This document shows, in pieces, positions 26,297 through 35,429 of a DNA stretch of 64,000 nucleotides (its first letter is position 1; every line of letters starts with the position of its first letter). The stretch is from Campylobacter concisus (GTDB lineage Bacteria; Campylobacterota; Campylobacteria; Campylobacterales; Campylobacteraceae). The stretch is taken from assembly GCF_002913715.1 (NCBI RefSeq), contig NZ_PPCE01000009.1:558001-622000 (forward strand), in the 5' to 3' direction. Both the position numbers and the translations under genes were made by a program. The notes under the pieces were generated by a model, which had not been told where the DNA came from, did not search any database, and worked only from the letters and a program-made list of their open reading frames with translations.

Positions 26297-27700
26297 ATGA
26301 AAAAGATTGTGCTAATTTCATTAGTAGCAGCTTCTTTTTTAGTGGGGGCTGATATTAAATTTAATGAAGCTAACTCTAATATCACGAGAGTCTCGCCACT
26401 TAGCGATAAAAATAGCGTACTTTCTTATTATGACTCGATCGCTCAGGCAAAGCTTTCAGTTGTAAATATTTCAACTACAAAAATGGTGAATAACGCTGGT
26501 ATTGAGCAGATGTTTAATGACCCTTTCTTCAATGAATTTTTTGGATTTAACTTTGCTAAACCAAAAGAAAAAGAAAAAACTACTTCGCTTGGTTCTGGCG
26601 TTATTATCTCAAATGATGGATATATCGTTACAAACAATCACGTTATAGAAGATAGCGATCAAATAGTCGTAACTCTTGCAAATGGTGGCAAAGAGTATAA
26701 AGCAAAGCTAATAGGAAGTGATCCAAAAACCGATCTAGCCGTCGTAAAGATAGAAGCAAACGGACTAAATGCGATCACTTTTGCGGACTCATCAAAGCTA
26801 CTTGATGCAGATGTTGTATTTGCAATAGGTAATCCATTTGGCGTTGGTGAAAGTATCACTCAAGGTATCATTTCAGGGCTAAATAAAGATAATATCGGGC
26901 TTAATCAATATGAAAATTTTATCCAAACAGACGCCTCGATAAATCCTGGCAACTCAGGCGGCGCTTTGGTTGATAGCAGGGGCTATTTAGTCGGAATAAA
27001 CTCAGCCATACTTTCAAAAAGTGGTGGCAATAACGGCATTGGTTTTGCGATCCCATCAAATATGGTAAAAGATATCGCTAAAAAGCTGATAACTGACGGC
27101 AAGATCGAGCGTGGCTTTATCGGCGTTACGATTGCAAATTTAACTGATGAGCAAAAAGAGCTTTACACAAATAAAGAGGGGGCTTTAATAAGTGGCGTAG
27201 AGCAAGGCATGCCAGCAGATGAGGCTGGGCTAAAAAGAGGCGATTTGGTTATATCAGCTAATGATAAAGCTATCAAAAACGCAAATGATCTTAAAAATTT
27301 CATTGGCTCACTAACTCCAAATAGCAGCGTTGATATAACTTACGAGCGATCAAATAAAATAATGAATGCAAAAATCAAGCTTGCAAACGCTGATCACAAT
27401 TCAAAAGACATAGCAAAAAGCATTATCATCGAAGGACTTAGCGTTAGTAATCTAAGCGATGAGATAAGATATAAATACAAAATCAGCCCAGATACTCAAG
27501 GCGTGCTAGTAACTGATGTAAAATCAGGCTCAAAAGCTGAAGACTTTGGCTTTGAAAGAGGTGATGTGATCGTTCAAGTTGGTGAAGAGAGCATAAAAGA
27601 TCTTCAAACATTTGCAAATACAATCAAAAATACAAAAGGTAAAAAGACGCTAGTGTGGATAAATCGCGGTGGTATCATACAAGGCCTTGTTATAAAATAA
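26297..27700 (+). CDS. htrA: Periplasmic serine protease/chaperone HtrA (DegP-type)
   Basis: A 467-residue protease with a signal peptide (about 1-18), a trypsin-like domain with catalytic His115 (TNNHVIED), Asp146 (DPKTDLAVV) and Ser220 (NPGNSGGAL), and two PDZ domains (about 275-365 and 385-465). It degrades or refolds damaged envelope proteins; in Campylobacter and Helicobacter it is also secreted and cleaves E-cadherin. That activity is known for relatives and not shown here. It lies just upstream of a CprRS-like two-component pair and divergent from cbpA-hspR, forming an envelope-stress neighbourhood. Confidence 0.97.
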   Translation: MKKIVLISLVAASFLVGADIKFNEANSNITRVSPLSDKNSVLSYYDSIAQAKLSVVNISTTKMVNNAGIEQMFNDPFFNEFFGFNFAKPKEKEKTTSLGSGVIISNDGYIVTNNHVIEDSDQIVVTLANGGKEYKAKLIGSDPKTDLAVVKIEANGLNAITFADSSKLLDADVVFAIGNPFGVGESITQGIISGLNKDNIGLNQYENFIQTDASINPGNSGGALVDSRGYLVGINSAILSKSGGNNGIGFAIPSNMVKDIAKKLITDGKIERGFIGVTIANLTDEQKELYTNKEGALISGVEQGMPADEAGLKRGDLVISANDKAIKNANDLKNFIGSLTPNSSVDITYERSNKIMNAKIKLANADHNSKDIAKSIIIEGLSVSNLSDEIRYKYKISPDTQGVLVTDVKSGSKAEDFGFERGDVIVQVGEESIKDLQTFANTIKNTKGKKTLVWINRGGIIQGLVIK

Positions 27701-27705
27701 TCATC

Positions 27706-27729
27706 TAAGAGCTGAAATTTCAGCTCTTA
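27706..27729 (+). terminator. Palindromic terminator after htrA
   Basis: A perfect 24-base palindrome with half-site TAAGAGCTGAAA, followed by ACCCTTTT. It starts 5 bp after the htrA stop and separates htrA from the cprRS promoter. Confidence 0.75.
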
Positions 27730-27760
27730 ACCCTTTTAAATTTTTAAAATCTTAATCTGC

Positions 27761-27766
27761 TATAAT
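27761..27766 (+). promoter_or_regulatory. -10 box of the response regulator/histidine kinase operon
   Basis: TATAAT 32 bp upstream of the ATG at 27798, within an AT-rich stretch after the htrA terminator; a CAGGAAAG ribosome binding site follows. Confidence 0.6.
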
Positions 27767-27797
27767 CCTTAAAAATAAATTTACAACAGGAAAGATC

Positions 27798-28475
27798 ATG
27801 ACTAGAATTTTAATGATAGAAGATGATATGGAGCTTGCTGAAATTTTAACCGAATATCTAGAAAACTATGATATTGAAGTAGTGACTGCCGAAGAGCCAT
27901 ATATCGGACTATCTACGCTAAATACAAGTAAATTTGACCTAGTTATACTAGATCTTACATTGCCTGGTATGGACGGATTAGAAGTTTGTAAAGAGATCAG
28001 GAAAAATCACAATATTCCTATTATCATATCAAGTGCAAGACATGATATAACAGATAAGGTAAATGCTCTTGATAACGGAGCAGATGATTATTTGCCAAAG
28101 CCATATGACCCACAAGAGCTTTTGGCTCGTATTAAAAGTCATCTAAGAAGGCAGAGTATCACCCCAGCAAATGAAGCGAGAAATTTAAATAAAGACTTAG
28201 TTTTAAAAGAGTTTGAACATGAAATTTTATTTAAAGGCAGCGTCTTAAATTTAACTGCCGCAGAATATGACATCTTAAAATATCTACTTTTAAAAGAGGG
28301 CGGAGCGGTTACTAGAGAGGAGCTTATCTATAACTGTGAGAGCATAAACGAAGATAGCTCAAATAAAAGTATTGACGTCATCATCGGCAGGATTCGCCAA
28401 AAATTAAATGAAAATCCAAAAGAGCCAAAATACATCCACGCGATCCGCGGTATCGGCTATAAATTGGTTCTTTGA
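27798..28475 (+). CDS. cprR: OmpR-family response regulator, CprR-like
   Basis: A 225-residue regulator: receiver domain (about 1-118) with the acidic pair EDD at 8-10, phosphoacceptor Asp52 in LVILDLTLPGMDG and the KPYDP lysine; winged-helix DNA-binding domain (about 128-223) ending in IRGIGYKLVL. The place directly after htrA and before its kinase is the same as C. jejuni CprR, an essential regulator of envelope and biofilm-related genes. That symbol rests on remembered synteny rather than alignment. The stop overlaps the kinase start. Confidence 0.88.
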   Translation: MTRILMIEDDMELAEILTEYLENYDIEVVTAEEPYIGLSTLNTSKFDLVILDLTLPGMDGLEVCKEIRKNHNIPIIISSARHDITDKVNALDNGADDYLPKPYDPQELLARIKSHLRRQSITPANEARNLNKDLVLKEFEHEILFKGSVLNLTAAEYDILKYLLLKEGGAVTREELIYNCESINEDSSNKSIDVIIGRIRQKLNENPKEPKYIHAIRGIGYKLVL

Positions 28476-29716
28476 TGCCAAGATCGTCTATTTTTATAAC
28501 CATAACTTTTATCTTTGCCCTTGCGCTTGTTTCGATATTTCTAGCCTTTTTGTGGCTCATGGGCTTTGATAAGCAAAACTATACAAGAGAGCTAAATAAC
28601 AAATACTCAAACGTTGCTAGGACAAATTTATTTTATATGGGTGGCATCATAAATAAAGCTCAGTACGACCGCCAGCTTTCAAATATCGATATGCCAGAGA
28701 TTAAAGACGAGAAGAGAAAGGATGAAATTTTAAAGCAAGCGACCGTTTTAGAAGAAATTTCAAGCGATCTAGGCTCAAGTGCGATCTTGCTTTATGACAA
28801 GCATCATTACTTAAGGATTGAGCATTTAGACGAGCTAAAGCTTTTAATGGATAAAGAATTTCAGCCTTATAGATACGAGGTGATAAAGGCAGTTTTTCTG
28901 GTGGTTGCGGTCATTTTGCTAGGTGCTTACATTTTTGTCATATATAAGATAAAACCACTTAGAAAGCTAAAGCGCCAGATCGTAAAATTTGCAAATGGTG
29001 AGCTTGATGGCGTGCAAAATGTCGGCAATGGCAAGGATGAAATTTCTGAAGTTTCTGAAGCATTTTATGAGGCGGTTTGTCAGATCAAGGCGCTTAATGA
29101 CTCGAGGCATCTTTTCTTAAGAAACATAATGCACGAGCTAAAAACTCCTATAACAAAAGGGCTAATCGCCGCTCAAATGATAGAAAAAAGCAAAAATCAA
29201 GAAAGGCTAATCTCTGTCTTTCACAAGCTTGAAAATTTGATAAATGAACTTGCGGCGATCGAGCAGATAACATCAAAAATAGGGCTTAGCAATAAAACGC
29301 CATGTTTTATGAGGGATCTCATCGATGAGGCAATCGATATAGCCATGGTTGAAAAAGAGTGTGTTGGTGTCAGTGAGCTTGATGAGGTTAGGGTGCTTGT
29401 TGATTTCAAGCTATTTTCAGTCGCCATAAAAAATATGATAGACAATGGCATAAAATATTCAACTGATAAGCACGTAAATATCGTTGTTAGCAAGGATCAT
29501 ATGAAATTTATAACCCAAGGCGAGAAGCTAAAAAATGATCTTGACTTTTATATCCAACCATTTATTAAAGGAGAGGATACGCAAAAGAGTTTTGGCCTAG
29601 GTTTATATATAGTTAGCAATATACTTGATGCTCATGGACTCAAATTTAGATACGAATATAAAAACGGAATGAATGTCTTTGTTTTTGAAAATTTACAAGA
29701 TATAATAGTGACTTAA
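28475..29716 (+). CDS. cprS: Sensor histidine kinase, CprS-like
   Basis: A 413-residue inner-membrane kinase with two transmembrane helices (about 6-30 and 137-158), a small periplasmic sensor region between them, a HAMP-like linker (about 160-200), the phosphoacceptor His in IMHELKTPITKG (about residue 220), and an ATPase domain with NMIDNGIKYS (N box) and FGLGLYIVSNIL (G2 box). The G1 motif is poorly conserved. The ATG at 28475 overlaps the TGA of the regulator gene; an in-frame TTG one codon earlier is less likely. Confidence 0.88.
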   Translation: MPRSSIFITITFIFALALVSIFLAFLWLMGFDKQNYTRELNNKYSNVARTNLFYMGGIINKAQYDRQLSNIDMPEIKDEKRKDEILKQATVLEEISSDLGSSAILLYDKHHYLRIEHLDELKLLMDKEFQPYRYEVIKAVFLVVAVILLGAYIFVIYKIKPLRKLKRQIVKFANGELDGVQNVGNGKDEISEVSEAFYEAVCQIKALNDSRHLFLRNIMHELKTPITKGLIAAQMIEKSKNQERLISVFHKLENLINELAAIEQITSKIGLSNKTPCFMRDLIDEAIDIAMVEKECVGVSELDEVRVLVDFKLFSVAIKNMIDNGIKYSTDKHVNIVVSKDHMKFITQGEKLKNDLDFYIQPFIKGEDTQKSFGLGLYIVSNILDAHGLKFRYEYKNGMNVFVFENLQDIIVT

Positions 29717-29747
29717 ATAAAACATAATAAACAAAAGAGGGCTAAAA

Positions 29748-30185
29748 ATGGCAGCAAAAATTTTCTCACCAGTTGATATCTTATCAATAATAGATCTTGA
29801 AATAGCTTTTATAAATCGTTATAAAAATGTAAAAGATTATGCAAAAAATTTATCTTTGATATATTTTTCTTTGCCAAGCACTAAAGAGTATAGTGAACTC
29901 TTTGAAAAATTTTTAAGACAAACTGATGTTGTTGTAAGAGAGAATGAACATTATGTGGTTGTACTTCATGGAACAAATGAAAGAGGAGCTAGCGAACTAT
30001 TATCAGGTATTCAAGAGTTTTTAAACGCTGAGCCGATCGATCTAGTAGTTACCTATCCAAAAGATGGAAAAGACGCAAAAGAGCTTGCTATAAAACTTCA
30101 AGATGAGATAAAAGATAACTACGGTGTCTTGCTTGAGATGCTCGTAAATCAAGATAAATTTGAAGTTTTTGAAAGTATAATTTAA
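29748..30185 (+). CDS. Conserved-looking cytoplasmic protein of unknown function
   Basis: A 145-residue soluble protein with no signal or membrane segment. The central VVVLHGTNERGASELLSGIQ followed by LVVTYPKDGKDAKELAIKLQ has the rhythm of the end of a GGDEF-like nucleotide cyclase fold (strand, turn, helix), but the catalytic loop is absent. It lies 31 bp after the kinase gene and 20 bp before an antiporter gene, so it may belong to the same transcript. Function is not assigned. Confidence 0.7.
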   Translation: MAAKIFSPVDILSIIDLEIAFINRYKNVKDYAKNLSLIYFSLPSTKEYSELFEKFLRQTDVVVRENEHYVVVLHGTNERGASELLSGIQEFLNAEPIDLVVTYPKDGKDAKELAIKLQDEIKDNYGVLLEMLVNQDKFEVFESII

Positions 30186-30205
30186 TATAATTTTGTGGAG
30201 TTTGT

Positions 30206-31648
30206 TTGGAGAATTTACTACTATTTTTTGCAGTTTTGCTTATAACTAGCATTCTTTTAAGTAAGATCTCTGATAAATTTGGAATTCCATCTTTAATAAT
30301 ATTTTTAGGTGTTGGTATGTTAGCTGGCTCAGACGGCTTGCTGGGTGTAAATTTTGATGATCAAGTGATCGCTCAAAATGTCGGTATGCTAGCACTTATT
30401 TTTATACTTTACGCTGGTGGGCTAGATACTGATTTTGCAGCGATTAAACCGATTTTTGGTAGAGGTTTAGCGCTTGCTACACTTGGTGTTTTCTTAACCG
30501 CGCTAGCTATCGCTCCAGTTGCAAAATATCTGCTTGATTTTACTTGGGCGGAGGCCTTTTTACTAGGCTCCATTATCTCTTCAACAGATGCAGCAGCGGT
30601 ATTTGCCATACTAAGAGCTAAGAAAATTTCACTTAAAAACAGCATTGCGCCATTGCTTGAACTTGAATCTGGCTCAAACGATCCAATGGCGATATTTTTA
30701 ACTATGACGATCATTCAAATGATCTCACTAAATAGCACTCCAAGTGCGTCAGAGTGGGCGATTACACTGGTTAAGCAGTTTGGCATAGGCATCGCTATGG
30801 GCTATTTATTTGGCGTTGCTTTGCCAGCCATTTTTAATAGACTTCGCCTAAAAAGCTGGGGTCTTTATCCAGTTTTTTCTATTGCTTGGATATTGCTTTT
30901 ATACACACTTTGCTTTAAAATCGGTGGCAATGGCTACCTGGCTGTTTATATTGCTGGAATTTTTATAAATAAAAAAGAGTTTTCTCATAAGAAAAATTTA
31001 GTCGGTTTTCATGACGGTATCGCTTGGACGATGCAGATAGTTGTCTTTTTGACACTTGGTCTTTTGGTAAATCCCTCCGAGCTTCCAGCAACGGCGCTAA
31101 TGGCGCTTGTTTTGGCATTATGGCTTATGTTTTTTGCAAGACCACTTGGTGTTTTTGCATCGCTTGCATTTTCAAAATTTAAGATAAATGAGCAAATTTT
31201 TATCTCATGGGTCGGGCTAAGAGGCGTCGTGCCAGTCGTGCTAGCTACCTATGTTTATGTCGATGGCATACGTGATGCGGATATGATTTTTAACATTATA
31301 TTTTTTATGGTTTTGATTTCGATTTTGATACAAGGTATGTCACTTGGCTTTGCAGCTGATAAATTTAAGGTTAAAGAGAGCGAGCAAGAGGATGTTAAGG
31401 CAGTGGAAAACTCTCCGATCTTAAGCTACACGCTTCACCAGCACACCATCCACCATGGCTCAAAACTAATTGGCAAAGATTTGGCTCAGCTTGAGCTTCC
31501 AACTGAGTTTTTAATAATCCTAATAAAGCGTAAAAACGAGTATCAAAAGCCAACTGGCTCAACAATCTTTGAAGAAAATGACCTATTACTGATACAATGC
31601 GAAAATCAAGTGCTTTATCAAGATACGATTAAGTATTTGACTTATTAA
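30206..31648 (+). CDS. CPA1-type K+(Na+)/H+ antiporter with C-terminal TrkA-C domain (NhaP2/CvrA-like)
   Basis: A 480-residue protein with about 12-13 transmembrane helices (about 1-385) of the CPA1 exchanger family; helix motifs include IFILYAGGLDTDF, SIISSTDAAAVFAIL and LELESGSNDPMAIFLT, where the Asp residues of the family's ion site lie. Residues about 405-478 form a TrkA-C (RCK_C) regulatory domain. This layout matches NhaP2/CvrA cell-volume and K+ exporters. The start is TTG at 30206 preceded by GGAG with normal spacing. It is followed by a long gene-free stretch. Confidence 0.9.
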   Translation: MENLLLFFAVLLITSILLSKISDKFGIPSLIIFLGVGMLAGSDGLLGVNFDDQVIAQNVGMLALIFILYAGGLDTDFAAIKPIFGRGLALATLGVFLTALAIAPVAKYLLDFTWAEAFLLGSIISSTDAAAVFAILRAKKISLKNSIAPLLELESGSNDPMAIFLTMTIIQMISLNSTPSASEWAITLVKQFGIGIAMGYLFGVALPAIFNRLRLKSWGLYPVFSIAWILLLYTLCFKIGGNGYLAVYIAGIFINKKEFSHKKNLVGFHDGIAWTMQIVVFLTLGLLVNPSELPATALMALVLALWLMFFARPLGVFASLAFSKFKINEQIFISWVGLRGVVPVVLATYVYVDGIRDADMIFNIIFFMVLISILIQGMSLGFAADKFKVKESEQEDVKAVENSPILSYTLHQHTIHHGSKLIGKDLAQLELPTEFLIILIKRKNEYQKPTGSTIFEENDLLLIQCENQVLYQDTIKYLTY

Positions 31649-32142
31649 AATTTTGATAAAACTTGCCACATTTCATTTCTCTTTGTAAATTTTAAAACTT
31701 TACTCACTCGCCTTAGCGGACTACTAAATTTAGGCTGCACTACGTTTAGCACTAAATTTAGAGCCGTGATATGCTCGCTCATAAATTTTAAAATTTAATA
31801 GAATTTCAATAAAACGCATGCAGTGCGAAGCGCTGGAGCATGCACCTCTAACGTTGTCGGGGTTAGGGGATTGTTAAGGGGGAGCTTCTTTGCTTCGCAA
31901 GCTCGCAACTGCAAGCAGACCGTAATTCAAGCCTCTTCTCCCTTAACAAGAAAAACAAACATTTAAATTTAACTAGATTGCTTTGCAAATTTTAAAATCT
32001 CACTCACTCGCAAGAATTACCTACTAAAATTTGACTTCGCTTTTTGCTTAGCTCAAATTTTAAGGCCAAAACAAATACGTTCAGTCTCGTTTTATTTTGC
32101 TTTTTATAAAATCACCAAAACACTAGCGAAATGGGAGGCAAA
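31649..32142. repeat. Gene-free region with a GC-richer structured core flanked by imperfect direct repeats
   Basis: No convincing coding region is seen. Two copies of a roughly 50-bp sequence, at about 31681-31732 and 31980-32032 (both CTTTG-AAATTTTAAAA followed by ACTCACTCGC), flank a core at about 31814-31950 that is GC-richer than the surroundings. In the core, GCATGC boxes enclose AGCGCT (31817-31844), TTGTTAAGGG (31870-31879) pairs with CCCTTAACAA (31940-31949), and GAGCTT pairs with AAGCTC. This looks like a dispersed intergenic element or a structured RNA. Nothing shows transcription. Confidence 0.45.
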
Positions 32143-32322
32143 ATGCTTGATAGTATCATCCTTGCGGTCTTGGTATATTTCGCAACATTCTTATTTATGC
32201 TTTTTATACTCGCCTTTTTTGCATTTTGGTATATAAGCGTGCCGCTACTTGTCATCTATATCGTTATAAAATTTATAAGGCAAGCAAAAGAGTGCGAGAG
32301 GATACATGGCAAGCTTGAGTAA
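32143..32322 (+). CDS. Small membrane protein of unknown function
   Basis: A 59-residue protein, mostly one long or two short transmembrane segments (about 3-45), ending in a charged tail RQAKECERIHGKLE. An earlier ATG at 32131 is possible, but GGGAGG lies between it and the ATG at 32143 and is placed as a ribosome binding site for the latter. It stands alone between the repeat region and the convergent metY gene. No family is recognised. Confidence 0.6.
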   Translation: MLDSIILAVLVYFATFLFMLFILAFFAFWYISVPLLVIYIVIKFIRQAKECERIHGKLE

Positions 32323-32360
32323 ATTTTAAATTTCTAGCCCAAAATGAGCTAGAAATTTGT

Positions 32361-33632
32361 TTATTCTAAGGCTTGGGCTAGATCAGCTATCAGATCCTCG
32401 GCGTTTTCAAGACCTATACTAACTCTTATCAGCTCTTTTGTGATGCCAGCTTTGATGAGCTCTTCGCTGCTTAGCTGCTGGTGGGTCGTTGAGGCTGGGT
32501 GTGTGATGAGCGACTTTGTATCGCCGATATTTACTACGATCTTAAAGAGTTTTACGCGCTCTAGCATCTTTTTTGCGCGCTCAAAGCTATCAGTCTCAAA
32601 GCAAAAAAGCCCATTTGCCATGCCATCTTTAAAGTATTTTTGTGCCTTTGCGTGATCTACGTTGTCGGCAAGCCCAGGATAAGCCACGCTTTTTATATGT
32701 TTGTGAGAGTTTAGAAATTTAGCCACTTTTAGCGCGTTTTGCGAGTGTCTCTCAACCCTAACAGCAAGCGTTTCAAGCCCTTGTATGAGCTGCCAAGAGT
32801 TAAACGGAGATATCACAGCGCCGATGTCGCGCACGATGGCAAGCCTCATTCTTAGCGTGTAGATGTCAAAACGATCCGTCATATCAGCATAGACGATGTC
32901 GTGATAGCTCGCATCTGGCACGTTAAAGTGCTCATATCTCTTGTTGCCTTTTAGCTTCTCGTTTAGGTGATTTGCGCTGACAACCACGCCTGCTAGACTA
33001 AGGCCCTGACCGCTCATATATTTGCTAGCGCTATGCACGCAAACATCGACACCGTGGCGAAGTGGCTGAAAGATGATAGGAGTTGGCACGGTGTTATCAG
33101 TGATGCTGATGATGCCATATTTGTTTGCGATTTCTACGATTTTCTCGATGTTTGGGATAGAAATTTGCGGATTTGAAAGCGTTTCAAAAAATATAGCCCT
33201 AGTTTTTTCGTCTATCAAGCCCTCCAGATCATCAGCGCTGTCGCTGTCAAAGACTCTAGCCTCTATGCCAAATCTTTTTAGCGTGTGCGTAAAAAGCACC
33301 GTCGTGCCGCCATAAATTTTCTTAGCGATGATGATATTATCGCCAGCTTGGGCTAAATTTATGATGCTGTAAAACAAAGCTGACTGACCGCTTGCAGTAG
33401 CTATCGCAGCGGCTCCACCCTCAAGTGCGGCGACCCTTTTTTCAAAGATATTTGTCGTTGGGTTGCTAAGTCTTGTGTAGATGTAGCCACTATCTTTTAG
33501 ATCAAATCTAGCAGCTGCTGTCTCGGCACTTCCAAAGTCATAAGCCGTGCTTTGAAAAATAGGCACAGCCATCGTGCCAAAGCCCTCGTTTGTGTCGTAG
33601 CCTACGTGGATCGCAGCGGTTTCTTGCCTCAT
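32361..33632 (-). CDS. metY: O-acetylhomoserine sulfhydrylase/aminocarboxypropyltransferase MetY
   Basis: A 423-residue PLP enzyme of the Cys/Met metabolism family that makes homocysteine from O-acetylhomoserine and sulfide. The opening ETAAIHVGYDTNEGFGTMAVPIFQ splits naturally into the family N-terminus; SNPTTNIFEKRVAALEGG and the PLP-lysine region VHSASKYMSGQG (about residue 207) are typical. The length, with inserts relative to MetB and MetC, favours MetY. It is monocistronic; a good ribosome binding site precedes ATG 33632. Confidence 0.95.
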   Translation of the reverse strand: MRQETAAIHVGYDTNEGFGTMAVPIFQSTAYDFGSAETAAARFDLKDSGYIYTRLSNPTTNIFEKRVAALEGGAAAIATASGQSALFYSIINLAQAGDNIIIAKKIYGGTTVLFTHTLKRFGIEARVFDSDSADDLEGLIDEKTRAIFFETLSNPQISIPNIEKIVEIANKYGIISITDNTVPTPIIFQPLRHGVDVCVHSASKYMSGQGLSLAGVVVSANHLNEKLKGNKRYEHFNVPDASYHDIVYADMTDRFDIYTLRMRLAIVRDIGAVISPFNSWQLIQGLETLAVRVERHSQNALKVAKFLNSHKHIKSVAYPGLADNVDHAKAQKYFKDGMANGLFCFETDSFERAKKMLERVKLFKIVVNIGDTKSLITHPASTTHQQLSSEELIKAGITKELIRVSIGLENAEDLIADLAQALE

Positions 33633-33738
33633 TTTTGCTCCTTGTTTAAGTAATTTTGGCGTAAATTATACATTAGCAAAGCCAAAATTTAGGGGATAAA
33701 ATCAAATTTTGATATAATTTGCCAAAAAAAGGAAAAAT

Positions 33739-34071
33739 TTGAACCAAGTCACGGACAAATTTAAGCGTGTAAAATATCTTCGTGCGCTAGAAAAATTTGC
33801 AAAATCAGCGATAAACGGGCTAAAAAGAGATGACTTTGACGAGAGCGAATTTCGCCAAAGAGTGGAGAAAAACGCGAAAGTCATCGAAAAAATTGAAGCT
33901 GTCTATCTTGATCAGCCATACTCAAAGGCGCTAGAAAATTTTATAAATTTGCTTATCAAAAATGCGTCAAAAGAGGAGCTTTTAAAGGCGGCAAACCTAC
34001 TTGATAAGCTAAAAAATCAAAAGACATATAAGAAAGAAAAATATAAAAATAAATTTAAGGATGAGGATTGA
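33739..34071 (+). CDS. Unknown helical cytoplasmic protein
   Basis: A 110-residue highly charged, probably all-helical protein (Lys and Glu rich, Lys-rich C-terminus KKEKYKNKFKDED). The start is TTG at 33739 after AAAGGAAAAAT. Its stop overlaps the TTG start of the HAD phosphatase gene by 3 bp, so they are co-translated. A promoter-like ATATAAT is centred about 25 bp upstream. No family recognised. Confidence 0.65.
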   Translation: MNQVTDKFKRVKYLRALEKFAKSAINGLKRDDFDESEFRQRVEKNAKVIEKIEAVYLDQPYSKALENFINLLIKNASKEELLKAANLLDKLKNQKTYKKEKYKNKFKDED

Positions 34072-34691
34072 AAGTAGTTATTTTTGATATGGATGGCACG
34101 GTGATCGATAGCGGCGAGGCGATATATAAAACGGTAAATGAAGTAAGGGGCGAGCTAAGCTTAGCGCCACTTGATAAGAAATTTATCATAAAAGCGATCA
34201 ACGAGCCAGGTAGAAATTTAGCCCTTGAGTTTTACGGCATCGACACGCCAAGTAGGAGCTTGAAAGAGGGTTTTGAGGAGAAATTTAAGAAATTTTACGA
34301 TGAGTGTGCGACTACCTATGATGGCGTAAAAGAGCTTTTGCAAAAGTGTAGAGATGCTCACTATAAGGTCGTTTTGGCAAGCAATGCACCGCACGATACG
34401 TTAGAGAAAATTTTAAAGAAAAATGAAATTTATGAGCTATTTGACGAGGTGATCGGCGCTAGCAAGGAGATACCGCAAAAGCCTGATCCTGCGATGCTTT
34501 ACTTAGCTGTTAGTAAAACTAAAGCTAACAAGGCGATCTTTATAGGAGATAGCCTAAAAGACGAGCTAGCCGCCAAAAATGCAAATATGCCTTATGTGCA
34601 AGTTTGCTGGGGATTTGGCGAGGAGAGCAAAACTGCTACGTATAATGCCAAAAATGTCAGCGAGGCGTGGGAGATAATATTAAATTTTTAA
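34068..34691 (+). CDS. HAD-superfamily phosphatase (phosphoglycolate phosphatase-like)
   Basis: A 207-residue hydrolase with HAD motif I IFDMDGTVIDSG (nucleophile Asp8), motif II in VVLASNAPHD, motif III lysine in IPQKPDPAML and motif IV AIFIGDSLKDELAA. The helical cap after motif I puts it in the Gph/PGMB-like subclass I group. The substrate could be phosphoglycolate, a sugar phosphate or a nucleotide and cannot be told from sequence. Start TTG overlaps the upstream gene. Confidence 0.88.
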   Translation: MKVVIFDMDGTVIDSGEAIYKTVNEVRGELSLAPLDKKFIIKAINEPGRNLALEFYGIDTPSRSLKEGFEEKFKKFYDECATTYDGVKELLQKCRDAHYKVVLASNAPHDTLEKILKKNEIYELFDEVIGASKEIPQKPDPAMLYLAVSKTKANKAIFIGDSLKDELAAKNANMPYVQVCWGFGEESKTATYNAKNVSEAWEIILNF

Positions 34692-34707
34692 CTTAGTTTT
34701 AATTGGC

Positions 34708-34713
34708 TATAAT
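34708..34713 (+). promoter_or_regulatory. -10 box upstream of the 34740-43166 gene run
   Basis: TATAAT (in GGCTATAATCTTAAG) 27 bp before the ATG at 34740. The genes that follow are tightly packed as far as the Imm10-like gene and may share this promoter. Confidence 0.55.
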
Positions 34714-34739
34714 CTTAAGAAATTTTCAAAGAAACAGCG

Positions 34740-34994
34740 ATGATAGATATATTTGAGGGCAGTGCGAGAGATAAATTTTATGACATTTTGTTTAACGCAA
34801 ATGCCGTTTTGGTTAAAAATGAGATAGATAAAATTTTTGAAAAATTTGTGGCTATGAGCGAGCTTTGCGAAAAGCATGGCGTTAGCGAGGACGAGATCAG
34901 AAATTTTATAGCCTCAGAGCAAGATAAAGTTTATAACGGAGTAAATGACCTATATATCGAGCTTAGCGGAGAAATTTTAAGCCAAAATGAGTAA
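34740..34994 (+). CDS. Small unknown protein (Cj0539-like position)
   Basis: An 84-residue acidic helical cytoplasmic protein. It precedes an exported protein whose ATG overlaps its end by 8 bp, and then the polyprenyl synthase and hemA, the same order I recall for C. jejuni Cj0539-Cj0542. No domain is recognised. The ribosome binding site is weak (GAAACAGCG). Confidence 0.7.
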   Translation: MIDIFEGSARDKFYDILFNANAVLVKNEIDKIFEKFVAMSELCEKHGVSEDEIRNFIASEQDKVYNGVNDLYIELSGEILSQNE

Positions 34995-35418
34995 GATTTT
35001 TGCACTCATTGCTTTGCTGGTCGCTCTTGTTTTTGCAAAAGAACCAAATTTTGATCCAAGCTCAGTGCATACATTTGAGCTTAAAAAAGATGAGTGGGCT
35101 AGGGTCTTTATAACTGAAAAGCGAACTCAAAGGGTTGAAACGTTTGACTTTCGCTGGACGCTATTTGATAGCACAAATATCACTGTGCAAAGCTTTTTTA
35201 GGCGCTATCCAAGGCAGATGGTCTTTTCGCTAAGGCAAGGACAAAATACCTACATGCAGCGAGTTTTGCCTGATTTTACGATGCCGCCAAATGAGAGCGT
35301 GAGCCTTTATATATCATTTATTGATTTTAAGGATAAAAAGGCGCATTTTAGGGTGGCTTTGCTAGATGAAAGCAAGCGTGTGGATGTGGGTTTTAGAGAT
35401 CCTGACGAAGCTAAATAA
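34987..35418 (+). CDS. Exported protein of unknown function (Cj0540-like position)
   Basis: A 143-residue protein with a signal peptide (MSKIFALIALLVALVFAKE) and a beta-rich mature part with many aromatic and Arg residues (FDFRWTLFDSTNITVQSFFR). Probably periplasmic. It overlaps the preceding gene by 8 bp and is 11 bp before the polyprenyl synthase gene. No catalytic motif is visible. Confidence 0.75.
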   Translation: MSKIFALIALLVALVFAKEPNFDPSSVHTFELKKDEWARVFITEKRTQRVETFDFRWTLFDSTNITVQSFFRRYPRQMVFSLRQGQNTYMQRVLPDFTMPPNESVSLYISFIDFKDKKAHFRVALLDESKRVDVGFRDPDEAK

Positions 35419-35429
35419 AAAGGAAAAGT

